Source: Entomortierella parvispora
Taxonomy: Eukaryota > Mortierellomycota > Mortierellomycetes > Mortierellales > Mortierellaceae
Direction: 5' to 3'
Length of the DNA stretch: 64,000 nucleotides
NCBI GenBank assembly: GCA_963573315.1
Contig: OY752148.1
Location: 2,285,263 to 2,349,262 of the forward strand
In this document: one piece after another, positions 23,041 through 34,862 of the stretch
How the letters are laid out: each line of letters begins with the position of its first letter
Numbering within the stretch: the first letter of the stretch is position 1
Position numbers and translations under genes: made by a program
Notes under the pieces: generated by a model
The model's database searches: none
Told to the model about the DNA's origin: nothing
The model's input: the letters and a program-made list of their open reading frames with translations, nothing else

Positions 23041-23970
23041 ATGCGTTCTCGTTTCTTTTCACTTTCCTCTGGAGTCACCCCAGGTACTGCAACTATTTTT
23101 GTCGCCATAGTTTTTTCCAAGTCTCTTGCACCGCTAAACCGAAAGACGTGTGAACCCTTCAGTCGATAGGAGACCTGTTGTCATATCTGGACCTTCTGGC
23201 GGGGGCAAGTCAACATTGATCCAGAGGCTTTTCCAAGAATACCCATCGAGTTTTGGATTCAGCGTGTCACGTACGTTATAAAGCTTCATAAGGTCCACGC
23301 TACCAAGTCTTTTTTTTTTTTTTTTTTTTTTTGAGAGACATCACGTCCAACATTGGCCTATCTTCGTTTAGACACCACAAGAAAAGCTCGACCCGGAGAA
23401 GAAGATGGAGTTGCATATCATTTTGTGGATGATAAAACGATGTCGGACTTGATCGATAGAGACCAATTCCTGGAACACGCGACCTTCTCAGGACACCATT
23501 ACGGGACCTCCAAACAGGCAGTCCAGAATGTGACCCAGAATGGACGCATCTGCATTCTAGACATTGATCTCGTAAGATTCTCATCATATTGACCTCCTCC
23601 CCCCCCCCCCCCCCCCACACACACACCAAACAATGTCGTGTTCAAATTACCAAAGAGTGGAAGTTCAGTTAACCATTCATATCGTATCACTGGGGACTTT
23701 TAGCAAGGCGTCAAGAGTGTACGAGCATCTGGATTGGAGGCGAGATATATTCTCATCCGTCCTCGCAGCCTCGACGTTTTGGAACAAAGGCTCCGCGGGA
23801 GGAATACGGAAACAGAGGAAGCAATCCAGAAACGACTGAATAGGGCTCGAGAAGAGTGGGCTTTTGGTATGGACAAATCCAATTTTGATCACGTCGTAGT
23901 AAACGACAACGTCGACAGGGCATTCAAGGATCTTTCTTCATTTCTTTTTTACGATAACAGTGATTTATGA
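23041..23970 (+). CDS. GUK1: Guanylate kinase
   Basis: Four exons, 23041-23083, 23163-23270, 23372-23571 and 23704-23970, keep frame and give 205 residues. The P-loop [35 protein letters not shown], the GMP-binding region with [20 protein letters not shown] and the lid [15 protein letters not shown] identify it. It phosphorylates GMP/dGMP to GDP/dGDP using ATP. No ATG precedes the P-loop within its own exon, so a short first exon is required. The best candidate begins [14 protein letters not shown], adding about 16 residues compared with yeast Guk1. That leader is basic and has no acidic residue. This first exon is inferred only from splice signals and frame. Introns 2 and 3 contain a T22 and a C18 run. 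The gene ends 46 nt from the end of the convergent Set3-like gene. Confidence 0.88.
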
Positions 23971-24016
23971 TACATGAATATTACAAAGTAAAGAAGGGGC
24001 TGAATGAGCAACATTT

Positions 24017-27000
24017 TCATGGTCTACGAATGGTGTGTTGCGGTCCACCAGGGGTTTCATCTGAAAGATGTGAAGATGGGTGATGGGCCTGTGGCGGTTG
24101 CTCGCGGTAGAGTTCGACCCCATAGACATCCTCGCGACTAGAGCGGCGACCATGCCCTCCAAGCATATTTCCTTGACTGGCAGACACTCGGTGGGGGCCG
24201 TAGAATGGAGCACCACCACTGCTGGGATATTCACCTCGTCTGTCGTAGCGATCGCGACGGTCTCGGTTCCAATCGCGTTCAGAGTCACGCTCTCGCTCAC
24301 GTTCGCGGTCCCTGTCCCTGTCTCTTGGAGGAGGCGGCGCTCCTCGGGAGCCCCGGTAGCCGCCGTAGGGTCCTGCATCCATATTGTTATAGCCCCATTC
24401 TTCGTCATTCATAGATCTATGACGGGAGCGCTCATCCTTGTAGTAGTCTCGGGATCCCATTGCGGGAGGTCCTGAAGGAGAGGCGAGCTGGCCGTGGCGC
24501 TTGTACGTCATGGACTCGTCGCCAGGTCCGTAGTAGCTGCTATCATACGGGTTGCTGGACGATAGGGACGGCTGTCGCTCTCTTTGGGGCAAGGTGAGCG
24601 GCGCCACTGTGGATCTATCGGGTCTTTCTGACGAAGGACCATGGAAACGGGGCGAAGCTAGGCGAGCATCTTCGGAGCTTGGTCGGTGGCCCCCCATGAA
24701 GGATATGCTGCCTGCGGCCAGAGGGGACGAGGCCCTTTTGGCCCTCGGTGTTCTCCACCCTGGCGAGGTAGGCGCAGGCGAAGGGCCAGTGCGGACGCCA
24801 GGGCTTTTAGGACTTGTGCTACTGGAAAGTTTCAGTGACATCGGGGACCGCGCAGGAGATTTAGAATCATCTGCTCCACTGATAGCGGTCTGAGGATGGG
24901 GTGGCGAGGAAATCAAATTCAAACTGGAGAATGGGGTCGGTCCGACTGAAAGTGAGGTTGGACTAAAGGGCTGTACCGGAAAGTAATCATTGGGTGTAGG
25001 CCGCGTTGAATGGGAGCTTGGCGATAGACCGACCAGCGGCGTCGGCAGATTGTTCCCAACCTTGAAGTAATCCCCGTCTTCCTTATTCGAAGCTTCAACC
25101 GTAGCAGTTTCCGGTTTTGTTGTCGATCCAGATGGTTCCGTCATTTCAACATCACCCATAGAATCGACACCCAGCTCTCTCACGGTCTTGTGCGTCACGT
25201 CATCTACATCGTTCCCGCATTCTTGGCTGGGGTTGTCTCCAGAGTCAGGCGGTTTTGAATCAGAGGAGGAGGCGGCTGTTCGAAGGGAGGCCTCTTGTCT
25301 CTGTCGCTGGTACTCCTGGAGGGACAATTTCACCTTGGGGACGGCAACTGGCTCAGGTTTTGTTACAGAGGGACCGTCCTTGCTCGCAACTCCGTCGACA
25401 TTCTGCGCCAGCGATTCAATGCAAGTAGTGTTTGCATCCACCATTTCTACATCTTGAGGTCCTAGTGCTGGTTCACGCGCAAGTTCCGGTTCTCCAGAAT
25501 TCACAGAGGCGAACAGCTCGGTTAGTCCTGCCTGCGGGTTCTCAGTCGCTTCAAGCGCCCCGTGTGACTCCAGGCTTAAGTTTTGATCATGGGTAGAGGG
25601 GTGTGATCCATCGACATCGTCTTGAGGGCGGTAGTCTTTAGCTGCAGGCAGTGGTGCGTCGCGGTCCTTCGACTTTCGATCTTGTTTCAACGATGCGTCG
25701 TCCATTGCGTGCGACGTGGCTGTCCGATTCTTTACCAGTGATTCTCTGCCAGGCTCCGGCTTGACATCTTCATGGAATAGATTGAGAATATCTTTTGGGA
25801 CCATCGATGGCTCTGGTTTCTGCACTGGTATGTCGGTTGAGAGTCCCTGCAGTGGTAGCGTGGTCGGTCCATTCTTTGCAACACTTGCTCCACTGGGGGA
25901 AGGGTCTACGGTATCTTCGGTATCTTCGGGGGTAGGCGAGAATTCCGTTACATCAACGGCTTCTTCCTCCATCTTCAGATCAAAGACCTCTTCGGCCTTC
26001 CGTCTCATCTCCTCTGCTTTCTCACGGGCTTCCTCCTCTGCAACAGCCCTCTGTTTCATATAGATCAATTTCCAGAGTTTTTTGCAGGGTAGGACTGATG
26101 GCTTTAGAGATGGAACTGGCAAAATTTCCTTCGGCAAGTTGTTTTCTCGTTGATGGCGTCGGTCAGATCGCTGAGTCCGTTCTTCTTCTTCATCGCTCGT
26201 ATTCCCTACAACGCTCACGAAGCTTGTCTCCAAAGAGCTAGATCCAGAGTGACCCTCCTGCGCCTTTGTGCGATCAAGTCGTCTTTGGGCAGGGCCCGGT
26301 GAGCTACCGTTATTCTCAGCCATCCTCCTGCCTCGTGAAGCAGCGGTATATGGCTGTTTCTTTCCAACTGATGTGGATGTGAGCCTCTGTGTCAGTCGAT
26401 TAGCTGTTTCATGGCGCTCGGAGTCAGACGTTGCTGATGATTGGGATCCATTCTGCAGTCTCTTCTCTGTAGAGGGGGGAGAAATAAAGACGAATGTAAG
26501 TCCAAATTCAAACAATACCTGGAATGAATTCTCATAGTCGAATTGGTATCTTACCTAGAGCTACTCGAGGTCTCTTTTGCCCTGTGGAGCCCTTGGTCAG
26601 AGACGGGGTTTCTCGGTGCAAGTTTCCATTGTTAGAGTCTGAATCAATTCCACTGTCACCGATTGAAATGTTTCCTTCATCTGCCGTCGATTGCTTCCGT
26701 GTAGATTCCTTGGTTCGCGACCTTGATACAGGCACTCCGGCACGCCTCGACTGTTCAAGTGACAGCCCTGAATCCTTTGATCTAACGGAATCGACCTGTG
26801 CTGATGATGTTCCATGACGACCTGAGCCGGCCTGGCCATTATCCCGGTCCTCCAACTTTTTGATCTGCATTAAAGCAACTTTCATCTCCCTTGCAGACAT
26901 CTCGTGGCCAGTAGTGCTGGATCGCCGTGATGGGGACGTATGGGAGTCCAGATTGCTCTGCTTTCTGCGTCGAGTGTCGTCCGAGTTTGAGTCCGAGTCT

Positions 27001-29102
27001 TGTCCATCCCAACGATTGCCCCTGTGTTGAGAATGGACATCGTGTCTGGCCTTTTTGGAGGACCCTTCTACTTTGACCGTGGCCTTGGGATGTTTCTTCC
27101 GAGGACTAGTCTCGGTAACTGATGACAATTCGTCCTCACTGGTCTCCTGCCCCGTAGAGCGTTTCCCATCCTGACTCTCTGGTCCTGAAGTTTCCTGATG
27201 GGTCCTATGTCGTGGCCGCATAGACCCCGGTGAAACCTTTTTCGGTCGATGTCCTTTGCTGGAGTTTTCTGTCTCTCGAGATATTGATTCCGACGAGCCA
27301 TCTTTCCACATTTGATGTAGAATACACGTCTCGACTTTTTCGCAAGCACAGTCCGTTTGAGCGTAGAGCGTGGAGGCAACCAAATACTTTGCTTTTCGAA
27401 TTTCTTTTGAGCTCTTGCGGTTCGTCCCGTCCTTTGACTTTTCATGAGGCGATCTCAAGGACTGTAAGGCCAAGTGGTCCCTGTTCCAATCCCAATCCAA
27501 AGTGATCTCCTGTCCTTTGCCAATCGGAACTTTGGCGAAGAGACCAAGGTGAACTGTCTGATCCTGCATGCCCGGTACCACGATGCTCTTGACTTCGGTG
27601 TTGGGTGTGCAGGAACGTCGAACAAAACGTGCGTCATTCCCGCTTCTCCTAGCGTCCACGGCCAAGTTCAGCTGCGGGTGAAAGAGAACAAAGGGCTTTG
27701 GTGTGGCCAAGATGGAGTACTGGTTGATGGGATCCAATTTGTATGTGGACTTTAGGGAAACTTCGCCCTTGAATTCCAACATGAAACGCCCTGCTCCAAT
27801 GTTACTCTCCGCAAACAACCCATACTGCGGTGCTGGCGAGGGATGGGATTTGGTGGAAGACAAGATATGCTTAACTGTTGTCTTCATGAGCGGTCGCGCC
27901 AGAGATTCCCGTTCCATCGAGACCACATTAGATGCATCCATACTGGCGAATGCGGGCGATCCGTTACTCATAGTTAGGAGGTCGAGACTGTCGGGTATTG
28001 ACTGGGCGGTGGCAGAGGGTATCGTCATGGCAGAGTTGGCACTGCTGGTGATGTCTTTGTTGTTGGAGAGGTTGTTGTCGCTTGTTTTTGCCAAGGTATT
28101 AGAGGCGACTAATTCTTGTAGTTTCACCCCTGAGGTCAGAGACAAGGAGCGTTTCCTTGACTGCACCTGCCTGAAGTGGGCAATCACTTGCCGGAAAACA
28201 TCCTGCACGGCTTTGGAGGTGACAATATTAGTGTCGATGGATGAAAACTCAAACTGATATGCGTCCATGGGATCATCTTGACTGTCGCTTTCCATGTCCA
28301 AGTCTTCGTCCTCAGCTGTCGTGGATACTGTCCTAGAGTTCCCACTTTGCCTTTGCTTTCCTGAAGAAAGAGGAGAGCTATTATTGACACCGTTGGAGAA
28401 TGTGGATGACGAGTTGGTGCCACCCTTGCCTTTTCGACTGCCTGACTCTCCAGGTGGATTCGGTCCCATCCCGGTATTCCTCGAACCGTATCCGGAGCTT
28501 CCTCCGCCTGCGGATGAGCTGGCTTGGTCTTTTGAGGGGTTTTTTTGCGAGTTTCCGCTTGAAGCCGCAGTGGACGATGAGGAGGACGTTTGCGAGGTAA
28601 CTCCTTGCTCTGTCTGCGAGGCGCCAGCCGATCCAAACTGTTTCCGGGGTCGACCAACGCTGGATTTCCTTCTTGAGGGTGATTTTTCTCGTTTCCGGTC
28701 CAAGGTGCCATTCCGTCTCCGTTGGATCTCGTTTGCACGCTTGCGATCGACAGGTCTGGGACTGCAGAGCTCACAGAGATATTTGTCGGGTACATTGGAC
28801 TGGACAATGCCCACGCAGACAGCATGCTGCCATACTAGACATCGTTCACATTGTATAGTAAAGCCGTCGTCGTCAATGTAGTTGCAAATGCAGCGAATAA
28901 TGCCAGCGTCTTCGTCGTCTTCGTCATTGTCCGCGGAATCGTCCTCCTCCTCCTCAACGTTCGAGTCCACGGTTGCGCTGAGGTGGCTAGAGTTTTGAAG
29001 GGCGCTACTAATGTTGTTGCTGTTGGCCAACCGACTGATGACCTTGTTTGCCAAGTTGGCGATGGATGGTGAGGGGACAGTGGAGCTGAGTTTGGCAGAC
29101 AT
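24017..29102 (-). CDS. SET3: Set3-like PHD finger and SET domain chromatin protein
   Basis: Two exons in minus order, 29102-26555 and 26466-24017, give 1665 residues. A PHD finger lies at about 67-115 (CICNYIDDDGFTIQCERC, then WQHAVC and LCELC: Cys4-His-Cys3). A SET domain lies at about 424-540 (YGLFAESNIGAGRFMLEFKG, RRSCTPNTEV, LGLFAKVPIGKGQEITLDWD). This order and the RRSCTPN variant in place of the NHS motif are those of yeast Set3 and animal MLL5/SETD5, whose SET domain is thought to lack methyltransferase activity; the PHD finger binds H3K4me. Set3 is a scaffold of a histone deacetylase complex, so a nuclear repressive role is inferred. The rest is long disordered sequence: Ser/Asn-rich linkers, a Glu/Arg-rich helix near 985-1010 (EEEAREKAEEMRRKAEE) and a C-terminal RDRDRDRERERE tract. 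Confidence 0.9.
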
Positions 29103-29791
29103 GATAAAGAGATTGTGTAGTAGTTGCAGCAGCTGGGTGCTGTTTGATGGTGTCGTTCCTTTTGAAAGGCTGGGTTGTTGTCGTGTTGGGGGGGGGGGGG
29201 ATTAGGTCAAAGTGGGTTTGGCTTGGGAAGCTCCTTGGCTTAGAGGACTAGAGCGGTTATCGGCAGCATGGCACCGACCGTGGCACAGTCGTTTGGCGCG
29301 AATTCGACAGAAGGGATCTGTGTAGGGCGCGCTACATTGAGAGAGGGGTGCGATTTAGTAACTGAGAGGTTGGAGGGGGTGATGGAGGATGGAGACGAAC
29401 GGACGGACGGACGGACAATATGAAAAAAGGGCTCAATGAATCCGTATGATTCGACTCACATTTTTTTTTCTGGCGGGGGTCGCTTGTTTCTTTTATGAAG
29501 GAGAGATGAAGAAAGGGAAGGGAAGAGAGGGAAAAGGAGAGAGTAGAGAGAGAGTAGAGAGAGTAGAGAGAGTAGAGAGAGAGAGAGAGAGCACGGGCAG
29601 AAGAGGAGATTGATGAAAGAGGAAGGAGCAGATTGGAATCAAAGAGAGGATGGATGGACGAAAGGATGGATGGATGGATAGATGGAGGGAGAGAAGGGGG
29701 GATGAAGGGAAGAAAGGAAGGATGAAAGAAAGACGGAAGAGACTGAAGGAAAGCAGGGACTGGATGAGAATAATAATGGGAATGAAAGGAA

Positions 29792-29834
<43 letters not shown>

Positions 29835-30169
29835 GCAGGGAGGGAAGGGAAGGAAGGGGAGGAGGTGTGCAAAAAGAGAGTGGGTGAGAGAGGGAGGGAG
29901 TGTGAGGTGGGAGGTGGGAGGTGAGCTGGTTGGGAGACAACAATGTCTCAGCAGGAGGAGCAGTGTGCAGTGTCCAAGTGTTCATCCCATGTTTCTGCTT
30001 TGCCTGCCGCTCGCTCTTGAAAAGATGAGTCACGTGTAAGCTGCCATCGTGGCTCTTTCTCTTCTCTCCACTCTTTTTTTTTTTCCCTCTCTTTCCAGTT
30101 CAATCCATCCATCTGCCCCGCCTGTCCCTCCCCCCTTCTCCTTGTGCTCCCCTCCTCCTGCACACCGCG
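29103..30169. other. Divergent promoter region with long GA microsatellites
   Basis: 1067 nt between the Set3-like and DnaJ genes. From about 29505 to 29910 the plus strand is nearly pure purine, with GAGAGA runs (best at 29798-29831), TAGAGAGAG units (29543-29592) and GGATGGATGGAT units (29648-29682). Frames open here on both strands are translation products of repeats. A G run lies at 29190-29200. No separate gene is supported. Confidence 0.6.
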
Positions 30170-31710
30170 ATGGGTCCCACCATCATTGAATCCAGAAAAC
30201 CCCAGTACCTGACTGCAGAATGCATCAGCTGCAACACCCCCGTCGAGTTTCTCATGCCCCAGTCCTCGGGCGAGGTCATCTATATTGAATGCTATGCCTG
30301 CAAGCAAGTCCTCAGTATTGATATCCAGTACCCTCAAAAGGGCCCCGCCTCTGCTTCCTCCTCCAGCACAAAGGACAGCCCCAGTTCCTCCTCTAAAAAG
30401 GATGGAACCGCCTCCACCAAACCACGCAGAACAGGCACCGGCACTGGTATGGAGTCCTCCCTTTTGCTCTTATTTATCTTTTCACCTCGAGTTCTTCTTC
30501 CCCTGACGGGGCCCTCAGACACTACACACACACCCCAGGCCAATGATTCTTTCTCAGACTGATCCTGCGATATTCCGTTTAATAGATGCAAGCCCCCTCG
30601 AGTCAGAGCTGTATGATATTCTGGGTGTGCCAACGGACGCCACGCCTGCCCTCATCAAAAAGAACTACAGAGCCCTTGCGCTTCAGAACCACCCTGACAA
30701 GAACCCCGACCCAGAAGCACATGCCAAGGTATTTTCTTTTTTTTTCTTTTCTTGACATCATTTTATGCTTGGAAGCCGTCATCCAAGACGCAAATGTTGC
30801 TAACGTCCTTCTTTGTATGTAGTTCCAAAAGATCTCGGAGGCCTACCAGATCCTGTCTGACCCAAAGCTGCGATCCGATTACAACATGTATGGTCAAAAC
30901 AAGGACGTGTCTCCAGAAGGAGGATTCGGTAAGCTATTCAACAGAATTTCAAAAGAAAAGAATCGTTGGCAACCAGATTCACTAATATCTGTTTTTTCCC
31001 CTTTCCGATCTTTTCTTTCGGAACGACCCTATCCTCGTCTGCAGTCAACCCAGAAGCATTCTTCAAGCAGCAGTTTGGCGGAGACAGATTCGTAGATATT
31101 ATTGGCGAAATCTCCATTGGGCGGGACATGCGGGATGCTTTGAACGAGCCGGAGGATGAGTCGACAGGGGATCTGTCGCCCGAGGAAAAGGCAAAGCGGG
31201 AGGCGTCTGCAACCGAAACAAAGGACAAGGCTCGCGATGAGGCTAGACAGGCCAGAGTGGACAAGTTAGTGCAAAATCTTATCCACAAGCTCAGCATATA
31301 CACGGATGGACCTTGCGACTACAACGCTGCAAAGGCTTATCAGGAGATGATCCGTCTGGAAGCAGAGGAGCTCAAGGCGGAAAGCTATGGCGTGGAGCTG
31401 TTGCATGCGATTGGATTCACATATACCCTCAAGGCTAAGCAGTATCTTGGAAAGAACGAGATGCTGGGCCTCGGCAGTTGGTTCCATGGAGTGCGGGAGA
31501 AGGGCCACATCTTGTCAGAGACAGTATCCACCCTCAGAGCTGCTATGGATCTGCAGCAAAGCTTTACTCAGCTCCAGGAGGCCGAGAAGGAAGAGATGGA
31601 TGAGGCTGCCAAGAAGGCCCTGGAAGAGGCGGCTGCAACAAAGGGCCTTCGAGCCCTGTGGAAGGGCTCCAAGCTTGAGGTTGAAGGTAAGAACGCTGCA
31701 CATATCTGTT

Positions 31711-31748
<38 letters not shown>

Positions 31749-31987
31749 TGTGTGTATATGAGAGAGAGAGAGGGAAGAGAGAAAGAAAGGGAGGCTGACT
31801 GTTTCGTCTGTTACGCCTCGATCACCCATCTTTTCTAGGTGTTCTCCGCGATGTCTGCGACCGCACATTGGGCGACACCACGGTCCCCAAGGCTGTCTTG
31901 CTGAAGAGAGCAAGTGCGCTCAAAATCATTGGAGCTGTCTTCGAGGGAGTGAAGGCGGACAAGACGACAGCCACACCGACTCCATAA
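30170..31987 (+). CDS. DnaJ-X type J-domain cochaperone with N-terminal Cys pairs
   Basis: Five exons, 30170-30446, 30586-30728, 30823-30928, 31045-31686 and 31839-31987, give 438 residues. The J domain spans about 99-160, with [20 protein letters not shown], the catalytic HPD (NHPDKNPD) and [14 protein letters not shown]. The remainder matches the DnaJ-X C-terminal domain ([54 protein letters not shown]), as in yeast Caj1 and Djp1. It should stimulate Hsp70 ATPase in the cytosol. Before the J domain, residues 17-45 hold two paired-cysteine knuckles (CISC and CYAC) that could bind zinc, followed by a Ser/Lys linker; this is not in Caj1. The acceptor of exon 2 at 30585 was chosen because an earlier AG gives an immediate stop. 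Confidence 0.9.
31713..31744 (+). repeat. GA microsatellite in the last intron of the DnaJ gene
   Basis: About 16 copies of GA directly after the splice donor region of intron 4 (31687-31838), followed by further GAGA blocks to 31775. A long purine run in the intron is unusual beside the pyrimidine-rich introns elsewhere. Confidence 0.7.
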
Positions 31988-32328
31988 GGATGCAAGGATG
32001 GCGCATCTGACTCCTGTTGCAAGACGACGTAGATGTCCGAGAAAAATAAAAAAGAAATGGCCCCGCAGTGAGAGCACAGGAACAACAACAACAACAAACT
32101 TGTCTATGAAGGAATGGATGGATAACCCAGCCCAGCCAGCCCTCCGTCCAGTCCAGACAAGAGCGAGCGCACGGGTTGCATCTTCCGCACATACAGGCTT
32201 CTTCTTCCTTTTCTGTGTAGCATTCATTCTTTTTCGCTCTTCACTTCTCTCTTTGCTCCTTTCTCTCATTCTCCATTCCTTTCTTCATCCAGTCTTCTCC
32301 CCTCTCCATCCATCTCATTCATTCCCAC
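31988..32328. other. Intergenic region
   Basis: 341 nt between the DnaJ and folliculin genes, transcribed in the same direction. The right half is CT-rich with CCATCCATCTC blocks shortly before the next ATG. Confidence 0.4.
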
Positions 32329-34862
32329 ATGAATGCGCTCATTGCCCTTGCTGTCTGGTGTCAGCCCCATGGCCCTGTGACCATCCTCACCACTCAGCAT
32401 CGACGGCCATCTGTGCTATGCTCCTCCCCTCCATCTTCCCACCACTCTCCCATCCCACGCAACAGTGACAATGACACGCCGCCGTCCACAATCGACTCTT
32501 CTTCCTCTACAATCTCTTCCAATTCATCGACTCAACAATCCCAGCAGGACCCCTCTAGAGACCAGACGTCTGCAGCAGACCAAAAAAAGATCAAACGGGC
32601 ACCTAATCAACAACACCACAATTCACCGTCAACTCACCAGTCGGGAGGACGTCTACTCTCGACTCAGCCTGGCCCCATGTCACCCTCCACCAGCACCAAT
32701 AGCGTAGGCAGCTCTAGCAACGCGTGCGAATGTCAGTTTAGTATACCCAGTGGTGAAAAGTCGCTACATTCTGTCGACCCAACCAACAGCGCCCTCTCGT
32801 ACATCAGCCAGGCTGTGCCGGTTGACCCGAATCTGTTTGCACCGATCCGTATGGCCTGCATTCGCTCGTGAGTGGATCATTACATGTCTTGTGCTTGCCA
32901 ACATTCTCTTTTGCATTTGTGCAGTATCGAAGCAAGCCTGTCCTTGCTAAGAACCCCATTTTTTGCTTGCGTCGTTCTTGGATAGACTGAACTCGGAGAC
33001 ATACTGTGGACGCGAAGGCTCCGTTTTCTTTGGCGACGGAATGAACGGTTATGTCCTTTCATACATGTTTACTGTCCATGATGCGCAGTCGCGAGGACAT
33101 CGGGTCAAATACACAATCATGACCATGATGACAGACAGGGTCTACCTGGTGGCCAGCATGGAGTATCTCATCAGGTCCGTCCGATTTCATTTATCTATTT
33201 GTGTTGCAGATTTACGAGACACATTCTAACCCCTGTTTCCCCCGAATAGCCAGTTTCAAAGGATAGCCGCCAATCTGCAGGCCATGGCCAGTGCACTCAG
33301 TCCTCCACAACAATCTCCTGCAACAAGGTCAATGTCCTACTCGTCGTCGCATCACCGAGGATCTATCATGCCAGAGAGTGCGTTTCATGTGCTTTGCCCA
33401 ATGATCCAGATCCAAACTAGTACAGAAAATTAACTTTTTTTTTCTCGACCGATGTAGATGCACCAACTCGAAGAGGACGACCCCTGACAGATGTCCTCGC
33501 GAAGCCAGACATCTTTGTGCAATTGCATGCGGCCTTTGTCTGTGTTCTCAGCAATTGCAGTCAGCGTCTAATGGAAAGACACATTCAGGGCCGGCCCAAG
33601 GTGATGATCGAGCTTCTCCTCTCCTTCATGTCTACAGCTAGGTATCCGATACTAACAAAAAACTATCATGTCACCACGGAGTAGACTTTCGACGACAAAG
33701 GACTGAGCATTTCACCCATTGAAGAAGATTCGGGCCACATCACAAAGACAGAGACCATTGATTCCCTACGAGAGTTGCGACGTGTGTTGGGGCTCCACAA
33801 ATTCGATCGTCTTATCTGGAACTGTGTAGTTGGCAATCAGGTCATCGTCCGGGGTGAAGAGACAAGGATTGTCAAGGAGGCCATTGCGCTATTACAGGTT
33901 TGACAAGTCAGGTTTTGAAGGTAGTTGATGACACGAGCGTATTATCTAACTGCCTCCGTGCATTTTTTATTACTTTGTCTCGCAGGACATCTTGCCAAAG
34001 GCTTGCTGCACTGTCCATTTTAGTTCACAATATGAGCCGACATATGAATGCAACATCCTCGGCCTCGAGCGATCTACACCTATACCTCCAGATATGGATC
34101 CACGGAGTTTTATTCTTTTGGATATTTGCAAGACTACTTTTGAACACGCCTTGCCGACACCCACCACGTTCCAGCCAGGGGATCGTCTCATTCATATTGA
34201 CAACCCAATAGCACAATGTTACCAAGCGGACTGGTCCAACGATAAGCTGAAGGCAGAAACGACTGCCCTCCCTTCGCTGCTCGAGGATATCGACATCTCC
34301 AGAGTCAACTCTGATAAATTGGAGGCTGATGACATTCCTCCAATGTCTGTCCCAGGAGCCCTATACTCACCGGCCAGTGGTTTCAAGGCTCAAAGGAGGA
34401 TATACTTGCTCCAAGCAGGAGAGGAGCCACCAGAGCCCCCATCATCATCTCGGTCGACAAACCTGTCCGAAAAGAATGGTCACAGCAAAGAGCTCGGAGG
34501 TCGTCGGATATTAAGCAACGTGAGCAGACTTTATATCGAAACGTTGAATACTATTCTGGACCTCAGGCTTCCCCGGGCCATGGAAACGGCACGTCTATCT
34601 CTGTTACGTGACGAATGGACCAGGTACCGACATCTTTTTTAATTCTCCATGTCAAAGCGATTGTGTAGGATACTAACGGTTGTGCTTTGCTTGGTATAAT
34701 AGTAAGTCGATCCAGTTTTACAACCTGCATAGGGCTGGTCACGCATCGGACGATTCTATCGTGGATCGTTTCCTCCAGTCCATGATGGTGGATAAGCGAG
34801 ATCTCCAGATCCTTCGGAACTTTGCAAAGAGCGCCAGATCCCAAAAATTTGGTAGAGGGTGA
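32329..34862 (+). CDS. FLCN: Folliculin homologue (Lst7 family, DENN-type)
   Basis: Seven exons, 32329-32867, 32986-33174, 33250-33377, 33458-33600, 33685-33897, 33986-34623 and 34703-34862, give 669 residues. The start MNALIALAVWCQPHGPVTI matches the folliculin N-terminus. Then come RMACIRSLNSETYCGREGSVFFGD, YTIMTMMTDRVYLVASMEYL and a C-terminal DENN half with RVLGLHKFDRLIWNCVVGNQ and VHFSSQYEPTYECNILGLE. Folliculin/Lst7, with an FNIP/Lst4 partner, is a GTPase-activating protein for Rag-type GTPases at the vacuole or lysosome and controls TORC1. Residues about 40-140 are a Ser/Gln-rich insert. Exon 5 has no internal Met and was found by translating between its neighbours. The protein ends in a basic helix (LRNFAKSARSQKFGRG). 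Confidence 0.92.

Noticed and set aside
22716..23120. Upstream extension of TIP41 starting [15 protein letters not shown]
   Set aside because: It is antisense to the guanylate kinase first exon and promoter, has no family similarity, and the TIP41 homology fits a start at MSGPTHS (22835).
29332..30039. Ser/Leu-rich and Arg/Glu-rich frames in the GA microsatellite
   Set aside because: Low-complexity shadows of GAGA and GGAT repeats in a divergent promoter.
33601..33684. Read-through of folliculin exon 4 into 33601 onward
   Set aside because: The frame meets stops; the GTGATG donor at 33601 and the acceptor at 33684 restore the conserved DENN sequence instead.
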